NCBI RefSeq assembly: GCF_026385485.1
Contig: NZ_JANIDX010000008.1
Coordinates: 1 to 64,000, forward strand
DNA length: 64,000 nt
Origin: Bombella pollinis
GTDB lineage: Bacteria > Pseudomonadota > Alphaproteobacteria > Acetobacterales > Acetobacteraceae
Direction: 5' to 3'
Below the pieces are notes generated by a model. It did not search any database. It was given only the letters and a program-made list of their open reading frames with translations, and was not told the DNA's origin. Position numbers and translations under genes: made by a program. Every line of letters starts with the position of its first letter. Positions within the stretch are counted from its first letter, which is position 1. Below, in pieces: positions 15,450 through 24,192 of the stretch.

Positions 15450-18400
15450 TTAGCTCAGAGCCATCAGCTCCGCATTACCACCAGCAGCCGCCGTATTAAC
15501 GCTCACTAGCTTCTCTTGCACCAAAGCTTCCGGCTGAAGGGTGGAGCCATCTGCCCAATAGACCAACGGTACAGGGGCATCAGGGTTTTTGAGCTGGTCC
15601 GCCACAATCTGCCACAGCCCCTCATGCGCACTCTCAGCAAGAATGACAGAGCATGCCTCAACATCTTCTAACGAATCAGCAGGATGAATTGCCTCCCGTA
15701 GGACATCTGGCATGGTCTCCAACGTCTTAATCACCGCAGGAGCAGCAAGAGCGATGACCTCATTGCCACAGCTAATGGCATAGCTGATCATGCGCTTTAG
15801 GCCCTGCTCCGTCTCTGCCACAGCGAGGACGCGGCCCCGTGGCTCCAACGTGTAAGTATTGCTCTCCCCAACCGGGGATGGCAGCGCAAGCTTGCAGGAA
15901 AGCAAGCCATGATCCATCCAAGGTGTGACCTCATGGGCTAGGTCGCGATCATTCGTGCCCAGCCATAGCAACCATGAGCGTGCCATAGCCGGCATTGCCC
16001 CCGGTTGTGCGAGTGGCGTCCGTGGAGCATCTGCCAACTGGCGGCGCAAGGCCAGCGGACCCCCAGCCTTTGGCCCCGTGCCAGAGAGACCATGCCCACC
16101 AAAGGGTTGCACACCTACAATCGCCCCAACAATATTGCGATTAACGTAGATATTCCCTGCTTCCACCCGCTCCACAAGGAAGTCAATGCGAGAGGCAACA
16201 CGGCTATGCACACCAAAGGTGAGGCCATACCCCCCTGCATTGCTGCGTGTGATAAGGGCTTCTAGCTCATCACGTTTATAGCGTAGGACATGCAGCACAG
16301 GGCCGAAAATCTCCCCGCCAACATCAGCGATGGAACTCACCTCAATCAAGGTTGGTGGCACAAACGTCCCCCCTTGTGTTTCCTCCTCCACGGTTGGAGC
16401 TTGGAAGACAGGGTGATTCCGGCGGCGTAGAGCCTCGATGTGATCGTTAATCCCTTTGCGAGCGACCTCACTAATGACAGGCCCAACATCAGTTGGCAAC
16501 TTGGCGGGAATCCCAATCCGTAACTCCTCCATCGCGCCTTTCAGCAAGGAGATGATACGATCCGCAGCATCTTCCTGCACGCATAGCACGCGCAGAGCCG
16601 AACAGCGTTGCCCCGCACTATCAAAAGCGGAGGAGACGATATCCTTCACCACCTGCTCTGGCAAAGCGGAGGAATCGACAATCATCGCATTCAACCCGCC
16701 AGTTTCCGCCACAAGTGGAACAGGCTGACCATTGCGGCCTAAACGGCCATTCAACTGACGTGCAATAATCTGCGCAACAATGGTAGAGCCCGTAAACATC
16801 ACACCACCGATGCGCTGGTCTGCCACCATGGCCTCCCCGACATCCCCTTCACCGGGAAGGAACTGCACAACCTCCTCTGGTACACCTGCCTCATGCAGAA
16901 GCTTTACAGCTTCCATAGCAATCAATGGGGTTTCCTCAGCCGGTTTGGCGATGACGGTATTCCCCGCAGCCAAAGCAGCGGACACCTGACCAAGGAAGAT
17001 CGCTAACGGGAAGTTCCACGGGCTAATGCACACCACAGTGCCTAGGGGGCGGTGCGTCTCATTATTAAACTCCCGCCGGACTGTCCCGCCATAATAACGC
17101 AAGAAGTCGATCGCCTCACGGACCTCAGCCACAGCATTGGGGTAGGACTTCCCTGCCTCACGCACGGCCAACCCCATATAGGCAATGTAGCGTTCCTCCA
17201 GCAAATCAGCAGCGCGCTCCAAAATCGCACCACGTTCCTCAGCTGGACGTGCGGCCCAGCCTGCAAAAGCTGCTTCTGCAACATCTACAGCGTGGCGAAT
17301 ATCCTCAGGCACCGCAAAGGTCACTTGGCCGACCTGATCCTTGCGCTCCGCAGGGTTTGTAACGGGATGAACCGGACGCGTCGCCTCACCCAAACCGGGC
17401 ACTAGCGGATAAGCCTCATACTGCTCTGGCAGGCTGTAAAGCACCTCGCCAAGATGGCTCAAAACAGGCTCATGGTTCAGGTCCATACCCTTAGAGTTTT
17501 GCCGCTCTGGCGCGAACATATCGAGCGGTTTTTTAATCTCAGGGTGAGGGGCTCCCACAGGGCTATAAGAGCGCGTAACCTTAACAGGGTCCTCCACCAA
17601 TTTTTCTAGCGGAATGTTGGGGTCACCAAGCAGATTGATGAAGGAGGAGTTCGCTCCGTTCTCCAATAGGCGGCGGACGAGATAGGCCAACAGCGTGTCA
17701 TATGTCCCCACCGGGGCGTAAATCCGACAAGGCCGGTTGAGGTTCTTTGCCCCCACAACGCGCTCAAAAAGGGCCTCACCCATGCCATGCAGACATTGGA
17801 ACTCAAATTGCCCCGGTTGGAAGTCCTGACCAGCCATTGCGTAAATCGTGGCCACTGTCCGCGCATTATGTGTCGCAAATTGTGGGAAAATCGCATCCAT
17901 TGCCCCTAAGAGCTTACGCGCACATGCAATATAGCTAACATCCGTATGGCATTTACGCGTAAAGACGGGGAAGTCCGAAACACCATCAATTTGAGCCTTC
18001 TTCAGCTCGCTATCCCAATACGCCCCTTTTACGAGGCGAATCATCACACGGTGATGCGTCTCACGGCCAAGGGCGATGATGTAATCCAACACAGCTGAAG
18101 CGCGCCGCCCATAAGCCTGCACAACAAAGCCGATGCCATCCCAATCCGTCAACTCTGGGTCGCGGCACAAAGCTTCCAGAATATCGAGCGAAATATCCAG
18201 CCGTTCGCTTTCTTCAGCATCAATATTCAAGCCGATATTGTAATGCTTCGCCCGCACAGCGAGGGCTTTTACAGTTGGCAGCAGCTCCTCCAACACGCGC
18301 TCACGCTTTGCCCGCTCATAACGCGGATGCAGGGCAGAAAGCTTAATGGATAGGCCGGGACGCTCATAGACATTCTCACCCTTAGCCCGGCTACCGATAG

Positions 18401-19085
18401 CCTCCAACGCTGCATGGTAAGACGCCTGATACCGCTCGGCATCGGCATGGTCCAACGCAGCCTCACCCAGCATATCGTAGGAATAGGTAAAGCCTTGTGC
18501 CTCACGCTTGCGGGAATCCTTCAATGCGCCTTCAATAGTCTGGCCAAGGACGAATTGCTGGCCCATCATCTGCATTGCAAATTGCACAGCCCGGCGGACA
18601 ATCGGCTCCCCACGATCACGCAGCAGACGATGAATCACGCCCATACGCCGCTTAGGCGCAACGAGACGGCCGGTAATGTCCAATCCCCATGAGGCTGCAT
18701 TGATGATCAAGCCACGATCACGCCCCATATGAGAGAGCCAGTCCCCCACACCAACTTGGTCCCGAATCAACGCATCACGCGTGGCATGGTCTGGTGTACG
18801 CAGCAAAGCCTCGGCCATGCTCATCAGAGCCACACCCTCCGATGAGGCAAGGCTGAACTCTTGCACCAAGGTCTCAACAAGGCCTGGCTGGCGATGATCG
18901 CGCAGCGCACGCGCTAGAGAAAGCCCAACTTTGCTGGCGATTGCTTCCTCATCAACGCTCATCTCAGCGGCTGGAATCAAAGCCTCAACGCAGGCTTGCT
19001 CTGGGTACCGGATTTTCTCGGCAATGGCCTTCCGCAGAGCGGAACGTTCCGGTAATGAACCAAAATGACGTACAAAATAAGCCAT
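15450..19085 (-). CDS. putA: Bifunctional proline dehydrogenase / P5C dehydrogenase
   Basis: Two-step oxidation of proline to glutamate. The FAD-dependent proline dehydrogenase barrel covers roughly residues 180-480 (KLSALHPRYERAKR, RLVKGAYWDSELKKAQ). The NAD-dependent aldehyde dehydrogenase domain covers roughly residues 560-1000, with the motif AGQRCSALR carrying the catalytic cysteine. A further C-terminal region completes 1211 residues. The N-terminus begins directly with the helical arm and has no ribbon-helix-helix DNA-binding domain, so unlike E. coli PutA it should not repress its own gene. No putP transporter is adjacent. No regulator gene is seen. Confidence 0.96.
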   Translation of the reverse strand: MAYFVRHFGSLPERSALRKAIAEKIRYPEQACVEALIPAAEMSVDEEAIASKVGLSLARALRDHRQPGLVETLVQEFSLASSEGVALMSMAEALLRTPDHATRDALIRDQVGVGDWLSHMGRDRGLIINAASWGLDITGRLVAPKRRMGVIHRLLRDRGEPIVRRAVQFAMQMMGQQFVLGQTIEGALKDSRKREAQGFTYSYDMLGEAALDHADAERYQASYHAALEAIGSRAKGENVYERPGLSIKLSALHPRYERAKRERVLEELLPTVKALAVRAKHYNIGLNIDAEESERLDISLDILEALCRDPELTDWDGIGFVVQAYGRRASAVLDYIIALGRETHHRVMIRLVKGAYWDSELKKAQIDGVSDFPVFTRKCHTDVSYIACARKLLGAMDAIFPQFATHNARTVATIYAMAGQDFQPGQFEFQCLHGMGEALFERVVGAKNLNRPCRIYAPVGTYDTLLAYLVRRLLENGANSSFINLLGDPNIPLEKLVEDPVKVTRSYSPVGAPHPEIKKPLDMFAPERQNSKGMDLNHEPVLSHLGEVLYSLPEQYEAYPLVPGLGEATRPVHPVTNPAERKDQVGQVTFAVPEDIRHAVDVAEAAFAGWAARPAEERGAILERAADLLEERYIAYMGLAVREAGKSYPNAVAEVREAIDFLRYYGGTVRREFNNETHRPLGTVVCISPWNFPLAIFLGQVSAALAAGNTVIAKPAEETPLIAMEAVKLLHEAGVPEEVVQFLPGEGDVGEAMVADQRIGGVMFTGSTIVAQIIARQLNGRLGRNGQPVPLVAETGGLNAMIVDSSALPEQVVKDIVSSAFDSAGQRCSALRVLCVQEDAADRIISLLKGAMEELRIGIPAKLPTDVGPVISEVARKGINDHIEALRRRNHPVFQAPTVEEETQGGTFVPPTLIEVSSIADVGGEIFGPVLHVLRYKRDELEALITRSNAGGYGLTFGVHSRVASRIDFLVERVEAGNIYVNRNIVGAIVGVQPFGGHGLSGTGPKAGGPLALRRQLADAPRTPLAQPGAMPAMARSWLLWLGTNDRDLAHEVTPWMDHGLLSCKLALPSPVGESNTYTLEPRGRVLAVAETEQGLKRMISYAISCGNEVIALAAPAVIKTLETMPDVLREAIHPADSLEDVEACSVILAESAHEGLWQIVADQLKNPDAPVPLVYWADGSTLQPEALVQEKLVSVNTAAAGGNAELMALS

Positions 19086-19361
19086 ACCAAACCCTCAAGC
19101 TGATAGCGTGATAATCACTTCCCGTTGCTGGTGGAGAAAGAACTTCTCTACCTCCAGCCAGACCATGAAACATAGGGGGTTGTCCATATCCAAAAGGAAG
19201 ATTTGTGCAAAATATATTTTAAAATCGAAACATTCCTAAAGCGTGGCCCCCTCTAAGAGGCCAAATAACACCTTCAGAGCCCACTTTTGCGCCCCTCTTT
19301 CGCAAAAGCGACTCTTTTCCTCCCATAAAATCAATAAGATGTGATTCATATAGTAGAGCGT

Positions 19362-20438
19362 TTAGGCGAGAATAAACCCACCACCCAGAACACGCTCCCC
19401 CTCATACATCACACATGCTTGCCCCGGTGCGGGCAAAGCGGGCTCTTCGAGCTGAACCTCTGCCCGATTCCCCTCTAAGGGGCGTATAAGGGCTTGACGC
19501 AACCCCTCACGCGCGCGTAGCTGCACTCCGCAGCGCACGCCGTCTGCTGGGGCATCAATCAGCCAATTCATATCCCTTAGCTGGACGATGCGGCGGCTCT
19601 CATCATGAATGACCTTCTGACGCGGGCCAACAATAATGCGGCGGGAAGGCACATCAATCGCCGTGACCATCTGACGTTCCCCCGTACCGGTATGAATATC
19701 CCCCAACCGGCGGCTCTGCCCCACAGTGTAACGCGCAATCCCCTCATGCTGGCCCAGCACATTGCCGTGCTCATCTACAATATCGCCCGGCCCACCAATC
19801 TCTGGTCGCATCTTCTCCACCAATGTGGCGTAAGAGCCATTCGTCACAAAGCAAATATCCTGACTATCGCGCTTTGTCGCCACATCCAGCCCTAGCTCCT
19901 CCGCTAAGGCACGGACATGAGCTTTATCGGGCATCTCACCAAGGGGGAAGCGGAGGAACTCCAACTGTTCCCGCGTTGTGGCAAAGAGAAACCAACTTTG
20001 GTCTCTATCCCGATCCACAGGGCGGTGCATCTCCACCCCAGTAGGGCCCTCAACCCGGCGGACATAATGGCCAGTCGCCATAGCCTCGCAGCCTAAATCC
20101 CGCGCCATTGTCAGGAGGTCCGTAAACTTAACGCCCTGATTACAAGCCACACAAGGGACAGGGGTTTCTCCCCGGGCGTAAGAATCGGCAAAACTCTCAA
20201 TAACGCTATCGCGGAAGCGGCTCTCCGCATCAATAACGTAATGAGGAAAACCGATTTTCTCCGCCACTAAACGCGCATCCATAATGTCCCGCCCTGCACA
20301 GCAAGCCCCCGGCTTGGCGGGGCCGCTATGGTCGTAAAGCTGTAAGGTGGCCCCGATGACCTCGTGGCCTTGCTGCTTGAGCAACGCTGCCACAACAGAA
20401 CTATCGACCCCACCAGACATAGCTACAAGGATGCGCAT
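19362..20438 (-). CDS. mnmA: tRNA-specific 2-thiouridylase MnmA
   Basis: Adds sulfur to U34 of Lys, Glu and Gln tRNAs, using ATP and a persulfide donor. The PP-loop SGGVDSS is at residues 8-14; catalytic cysteines are C99 (CNQGVKF) and C196 (SQDICFV). ATG at 20438 gives 358 residues with the canonical start MRILVAMSGG; the longer frame upstream overlaps the ferredoxin gene. It begins 10 bases after the ferredoxin stop, in an operon with two cysteine desulfurases that can supply the sulfur. Confidence 0.96.
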   Translation of the reverse strand: MRILVAMSGGVDSSVVAALLKQQGHEVIGATLQLYDHSGPAKPGACCAGRDIMDARLVAEKIGFPHYVIDAESRFRDSVIESFADSYARGETPVPCVACNQGVKFTDLLTMARDLGCEAMATGHYVRRVEGPTGVEMHRPVDRDRDQSWFLFATTREQLEFLRFPLGEMPDKAHVRALAEELGLDVATKRDSQDICFVTNGSYATLVEKMRPEIGGPGDIVDEHGNVLGQHEGIARYTVGQSRRLGDIHTGTGERQMVTAIDVPSRRIIVGPRQKVIHDESRRIVQLRDMNWLIDAPADGVRCGVQLRAREGLRQALIRPLEGNRAEVQLEEPALPAPGQACVMYEGERVLGGGFILA

Positions 20439-20448
20439 AACGCTTACC

Positions 20449-20763
20449 TTACCCCGCTTTGGGAAGATGAACGACAAGGCCATCCAGCTCATCTGTCATG
20501 ATGATTTGGCAGCCAAGGCGCGATGTTTTCTCCAGCCCAAAGGCGAGGTCGAGCATATCTTCTTCATCATCGGTTGGGCTGGTGAGTTTATCGGCCCATG
20601 CTGGGTCCACGATAACATGGCATGTCGCACATGCTAGGGAGCCCTCACAGGCTCCTTCAAGGTCGATATTATGCTCATGGGCAATCTCCAAGACGGAGAG
20701 ACCTGCCTGTGCCTCCACCTCATGGCGGCTACCATCACGCTCAACAAAAACCATCCGTGGCAT
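20449..20763 (-). CDS. 2Fe-2S ferredoxin (ISC/adrenodoxin type)
   Basis: A 104-residue electron-transfer protein with the adrenodoxin-type cluster motif CEGSLACATC and a fourth cysteine in RLGCQI. Such ferredoxins (Fdx) feed electrons to Fe-S cluster assembly. The gene lies 36 bases after a cysteine desulfurase and 10 before mnmA. The scaffold IscU and chaperones HscAB are absent here, so in this setting it may serve tRNA thiolation or a scattered ISC system; which of these is not decidable from sequence. Confidence 0.9.
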   Translation of the reverse strand: MPRMVFVERDGSRHEVEAQAGLSVLEIAHEHNIDLEGACEGSLACATCHVIVDPAWADKLTSPTDDEEDMLDLAFGLEKTSRLGCQIIMTDELDGLVVHLPKAG

Positions 20764-20799
20764 AAACCCTCACTCCCTCTGAAATCCACACAGGCGTGG

Positions 20800-21954
20800 T
20801 TAACCACCTGTTAAAACCTGCCTAAATTGAGCCACTGCGCGTTCCACGTCATCTGCTGAGGTAAAGCGTCCGACCGAAAGACGCAAGCTCCTGCGTGCTT
20901 CTCTATCGGTCAAGCCCATTGCCTGCAATACATAAGACGGCGCACCAGACGCTGCCGAACATGCTGAACCAGCCGAAAAAGCCAGCCCCGGCAGGGATTT
21001 CATCAAGTCTTGAGCCTCCGGCCCATCAGGTAAGCAGCAATTCAGTACACCCGGCAGATGCGGAGCTTGGCCGCCATTAAGCCGCGCTGTTGGGCAAAGC
21101 CTCTGCATAGCCTGCCAAAGCTGGCCGCGCAATGCCATAAGGCGCGGCACCTCCTCCGGCTGGGCGGCTAGGGCAAGACGTGCAGCGACAGCCATCCCCA
21201 CAATGAGCGGGACAGGCAATGTGCCAGAGCGCATACCACGCTCCTGCCCTCCACCAGAGATTAAAGGCAATAGCCGCACACGAGGCCGCCGCCTTATATA
21301 TAACGCTCCGACCCCTTTAGGGCCGTATAGCTTATGGGCCGAGAATGAGGCGAGGTCGATCCCCTCTAAACTGCATGGTAATTTACCGAACCTCTGCGCC
21401 ATATCAACATGCAGCAACGTCCCTGCTTGCTTGATAAGCGGCATAAGCTGGGGAATGTCGTGGATTATACCTGTCTCGTTATTCGCTGCCATGAGGCTTA
21501 CAAGCGCGGTTGGTGTTTTTAAGGCCTCGGCTAATCGGTTTGGCTCTACACGCCCATCAGGCCCTACGGGGAGGATAATAGGCTCAAACCCTTCATCTGC
21601 GAGGGAGCGCACAGCCTCCAACACGCATTTATGTTCCGTTGCGGCTGTAATGACGCGCCGTCTTGTATCGCCCTGCGTCTTTAAGAACCGCACCGCCCCT
21701 TTAATGGCCAGATTATTGGATTCAGTCGCCCCCGAGGTCCATATCACCTCATGAGGGCTCACCTGCAAAAGCTGCGCCATCTCTTGGCGGGCCTCCTCTA
21801 CGGCCTCCTCCGCCGCACGGCCAAGCTGATGCACACTCCCAGCATTGCCAAAGGACGCCGTAAAATAGGGCAGCATGGCCTCTATAACACGCGGGTCACA
21901 GGGGGTTGTCGCGAGGTAATCTAAATAGATAACCTCCTGCTTATCCGCCTTCAT
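20800..21954 (-). CDS. Cysteine desulfurase, IscS-like
   Basis: PLP enzyme that removes sulfur from cysteine as an enzyme-bound persulfide. The 384-residue protein shows TEHKCVLEA (active-site His), NNETG, the PLP lysine in SAHKLYGPKG, and the persulfide-loop cysteine in SAGSACSAASG. These are all IscS-type features. It overlaps the upstream second desulfurase by 4 bases (ATGA), so the two are translationally coupled, and is followed by ferredoxin and mnmA. The likely role is sulfur donation to MnmA and/or Fe-S assembly. Confidence 0.9.
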   Translation of the reverse strand: MKADKQEVIYLDYLATTPCDPRVIEAMLPYFTASFGNAGSVHQLGRAAEEAVEEARQEMAQLLQVSPHEVIWTSGATESNNLAIKGAVRFLKTQGDTRRRVITAATEHKCVLEAVRSLADEGFEPIILPVGPDGRVEPNRLAEALKTPTALVSLMAANNETGIIHDIPQLMPLIKQAGTLLHVDMAQRFGKLPCSLEGIDLASFSAHKLYGPKGVGALYIRRRPRVRLLPLISGGGQERGMRSGTLPVPLIVGMAVAARLALAAQPEEVPRLMALRGQLWQAMQRLCPTARLNGGQAPHLPGVLNCCLPDGPEAQDLMKSLPGLAFSAGSACSAASGAPSYVLQAMGLTDREARRSLRLSVGRFTSADDVERAVAQFRQVLTGG

Positions 21955-23132
21955 GACGTAGTACGATTATTTTGTAAGAGGCCACGCTCGGCAAATCGCT
22001 GCGCCATACGGCTATAAGCCTGCCCAAAGGCACGCACATGCTCTGCTTGCACATTCCATGGCAGAGAGATGCGAATCGCCTGCCCCGCGCCTTCGCCTTG
22101 CCCCATAGCCTCCAACACATGGGAGCGCGCCACTTTGCCGGATGAACAGGCCGAGCCAGCAGAGACGCAATAACCCTCGATATCCAAGGCCATAAGCTGC
22201 ATCTGCGCCGCTACACCGGGTAGAAGGGCACTCACCGTATTCGGCAAGCGCGGGACGTCACGGCCCATAATGACCGCCCCTGCATGGCAGCAGATGGCCT
22301 CTAGCTCATCACGCAATATCTGCAGGCGACTCCATTCTTGCTGCTGGCTTTCCACCAACGCAGCGGCCATGCTGAGATGCGCTGCAAGGGCGGGGGTACC
22401 CCCGCGCCGTCCACGCTCTTGCCCCCCACCGGGAAGAAGGGGGGGTAAGGGCCGGTCCTCTGGCAGAAGAAGAGCCCCCGCCCCCATTACCCCACCCATC
22501 TTATGGGCAGATAAAGCAAGGCTCGCCCCTACTAACGCCCCTGACGCCACGGCTTGAGAGAAAGGGTCTGTCCCGCTCATCCGCCCCGCTGCTTGCACCG
22601 CATCAATATGCAAATGCGCTCCGTATTGGCGGCATAAAGCGGCAATATCCTCCAACGGTGCGTACACGCCTGTCTCATTATTCGCCGCCATAATACATAC
22701 GAGCGCACCTGCCTCTGCTGCATGGGAGGCAAGCTGTGTTTCCAAAGCTGCACATTCTATGAGACCATTTTGATCCACCGGAATCACGCATGCTCCCGGC
22801 GCGGCTTTACGAATGGCGTCATGCTCGGTCGCACCGATGAGGATAGGCCGCCCTATCGCATGGCCAAAACCATGCACGGCAAGCGTATTCGCCTCTGTCC
22901 CACCGGAGGTGAACACAAAGCTATCCGCCTCTCGCCCAAAGGTCCCAGCAAGCTGTTTGCGTGCTTGCTCTAGCATCACACGGGCCTTACGCCCTGCTGT
23001 ATGCACAGAGGCAGGATTACCCAGCTGGGCAAGCCCCTCATTCAACGCCTGTTGGGCTATGGGGCGTAACGGCTCTGTCGCATTAGCATCCAAATAAAGC
23101 GGGTTATGCTGTGAAGGCGGGGCATGAAGCAT
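21951..23132 (-). CDS. Cysteine desulfurase, second (NifS/IscS family)
   Basis: A second class-I type cysteine desulfurase of 393 residues, the first gene of the operon. It keeps ATEHDAI, NNETG, the PLP lysine in SAHKMGG and the persulfide cysteine in SAGSACSSG. It is clearly diverged from its neighbour: the PLP region reads SAHKMGGVMGAG rather than SAHKLYGPKG. Both look catalytically intact. The pair may be an old duplication with specialised acceptors, or may act as a heterodimer; this is inference. Confidence 0.88.
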   Translation of the reverse strand: MLHAPPSQHNPLYLDANATEPLRPIAQQALNEGLAQLGNPASVHTAGRKARVMLEQARKQLAGTFGREADSFVFTSGGTEANTLAVHGFGHAIGRPILIGATEHDAIRKAAPGACVIPVDQNGLIECAALETQLASHAAEAGALVCIMAANNETGVYAPLEDIAALCRQYGAHLHIDAVQAAGRMSGTDPFSQAVASGALVGASLALSAHKMGGVMGAGALLLPEDRPLPPLLPGGGQERGRRGGTPALAAHLSMAAALVESQQQEWSRLQILRDELEAICCHAGAVIMGRDVPRLPNTVSALLPGVAAQMQLMALDIEGYCVSAGSACSSGKVARSHVLEAMGQGEGAGQAIRISLPWNVQAEHVRAFGQAYSRMAQRFAERGLLQNNRTTS

Positions 23133-23236
23133 GGAGACTCCTCCTCTTTCTGCTGCCTCTGATAAACCTGACCCCTATAAAGAGACAAACATAATCTGAT
23201 TTACTTTTTTGAAAAAACCGGCATGTGAGAGTCGAT

Positions 23237-23283
23237 TTTACTAGAAATTAGTAAAGCAAAACCGATATACAACGCCGATATAC
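23237..23283. promoter_or_regulatory. Palindrome and direct repeats upstream of the desulfurase operon
   Basis: The 294-base divergent gap (23133-23426) holds a 19-base palindrome, TTTACTA-GAAAT-TAGTAAA (23237-23255), and then two copies of CCGATATAC (23262-23270, 23275-23283) with a 13-base period. Both resemble regulator-binding sites. The controlling protein is unknown. Confidence 0.4.
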
Positions 23284-23327
23284 CTCTCCCGGCTTGGTGT
23301 CCATCCATCTGCGAGGGGCGCAAAATC

Positions 23328-23354
23328 ATGCCCGGTCCCACAAAGGCCGGGCAT
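23328..23354. other. Hairpin in the leader of the hydrolase gene
   Basis: ATGCCCGG and CCGGGCAT pair over an 11-base loop about 70 bases ahead of the likely hydrolase start. On the minus strand four T residues follow shortly after. Function is unclear. Confidence 0.4.
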
Positions 23355-23426
23355 AATCGGTTCGTACATCACCTTACCCTCCATATTTTAGGGATGGTCA
23401 GGGTGGACAATAAAGATGAGAGACGC

Positions 23427-24152
23427 ATGCCTGAAGTCATGTTCGCTGGCCCTGATGGGCGGCTCGAAGGCCATTATCACCATTCCGAAGACCCTAACGC
23501 TCCTCTCGCCCTTGTCATCCACCCCCACCCGCTCCATGGCGGGACGATGAACAACCGCATCACTTACACCATGTATCGGCGTTTTCAGATGATGGGGTTT
23601 TCCGTCCTGCGTTATAATTCCCGCGGGGTTGGTCGCTCTCAAGGCCGTTATGATGGCGGTATTGGGGAAATCTCCGATGCAGCAGCTGCTCTGGACTGGA
23701 TGCAGATGATTAACCCCAACTCCTCGGAGTTGTGGATTGCTGGATATTCCTTCGGGGCCTTTGTAGGGATGCAGCTGCTGATGCGCCGGCCAGAAATCCG
23801 CGGTTGGATTAGCGTTGCCCCCCCTGCTGATGATTATGACTTCAACTTCCTCGCCCCCTGCCCCTGTAGCGGGTTAATGATTGCTGGTGGGCGAGATAAC
23901 ATGGCCCCAGAGCCTGTCATCCGTAAACTGGTTGAGAAGCTCAACACACAAAAGAATGTGACGGTGGATTATCGCCTCTTCCCAGAGGCAGACCACATCT
24001 TCTCCCAGCAAGCGGAGCTGATTGCCGATGCGTTGGAGGACCATGTCACCACCCGGCAGAAAAACCTCTTTGCACCAGAGCCTGCCTCTATCGCCGCCCC
24101 CGCGCTAGAACATGATGCAGAGCCAGAGCATGAGGCAGAAGCCATCGGCTAA
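23427..24152 (+). CDS. Alpha/beta hydrolase
   Basis: A 241-residue alpha/beta-hydrolase fold protein of unknown substrate. Visible features are the oxyanion-side motif HPHPLHGGTMNN, the nucleophile elbow GYSFG and a late catalytic histidine in EADHIF. The C-terminal 30 residues are acidic and low-complexity (EHDAEPEHEAEA) and probably disordered. ATG at 23427 follows a GAGAG site; an in-frame start further upstream at 23328 would add 33 poorly conserved-looking residues. tyrS lies 40 bases downstream. Confidence 0.8.
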   Translation: MPEVMFAGPDGRLEGHYHHSEDPNAPLALVIHPHPLHGGTMNNRITYTMYRRFQMMGFSVLRYNSRGVGRSQGRYDGGIGEISDAAAALDWMQMINPNSSELWIAGYSFGAFVGMQLLMRRPEIRGWISVAPPADDYDFNFLAPCPCSGLMIAGGRDNMAPEPVIRKLVEKLNTQKNVTVDYRLFPEADHIFSQQAELIADALEDHVTTRQKNLFAPEPASIAAPALEHDAEPEHEAEAIG

Positions 24153-24192
24153 GCGATCCCCCTTGCTATAGACTTCAGAAAAGAGCTTTTCC

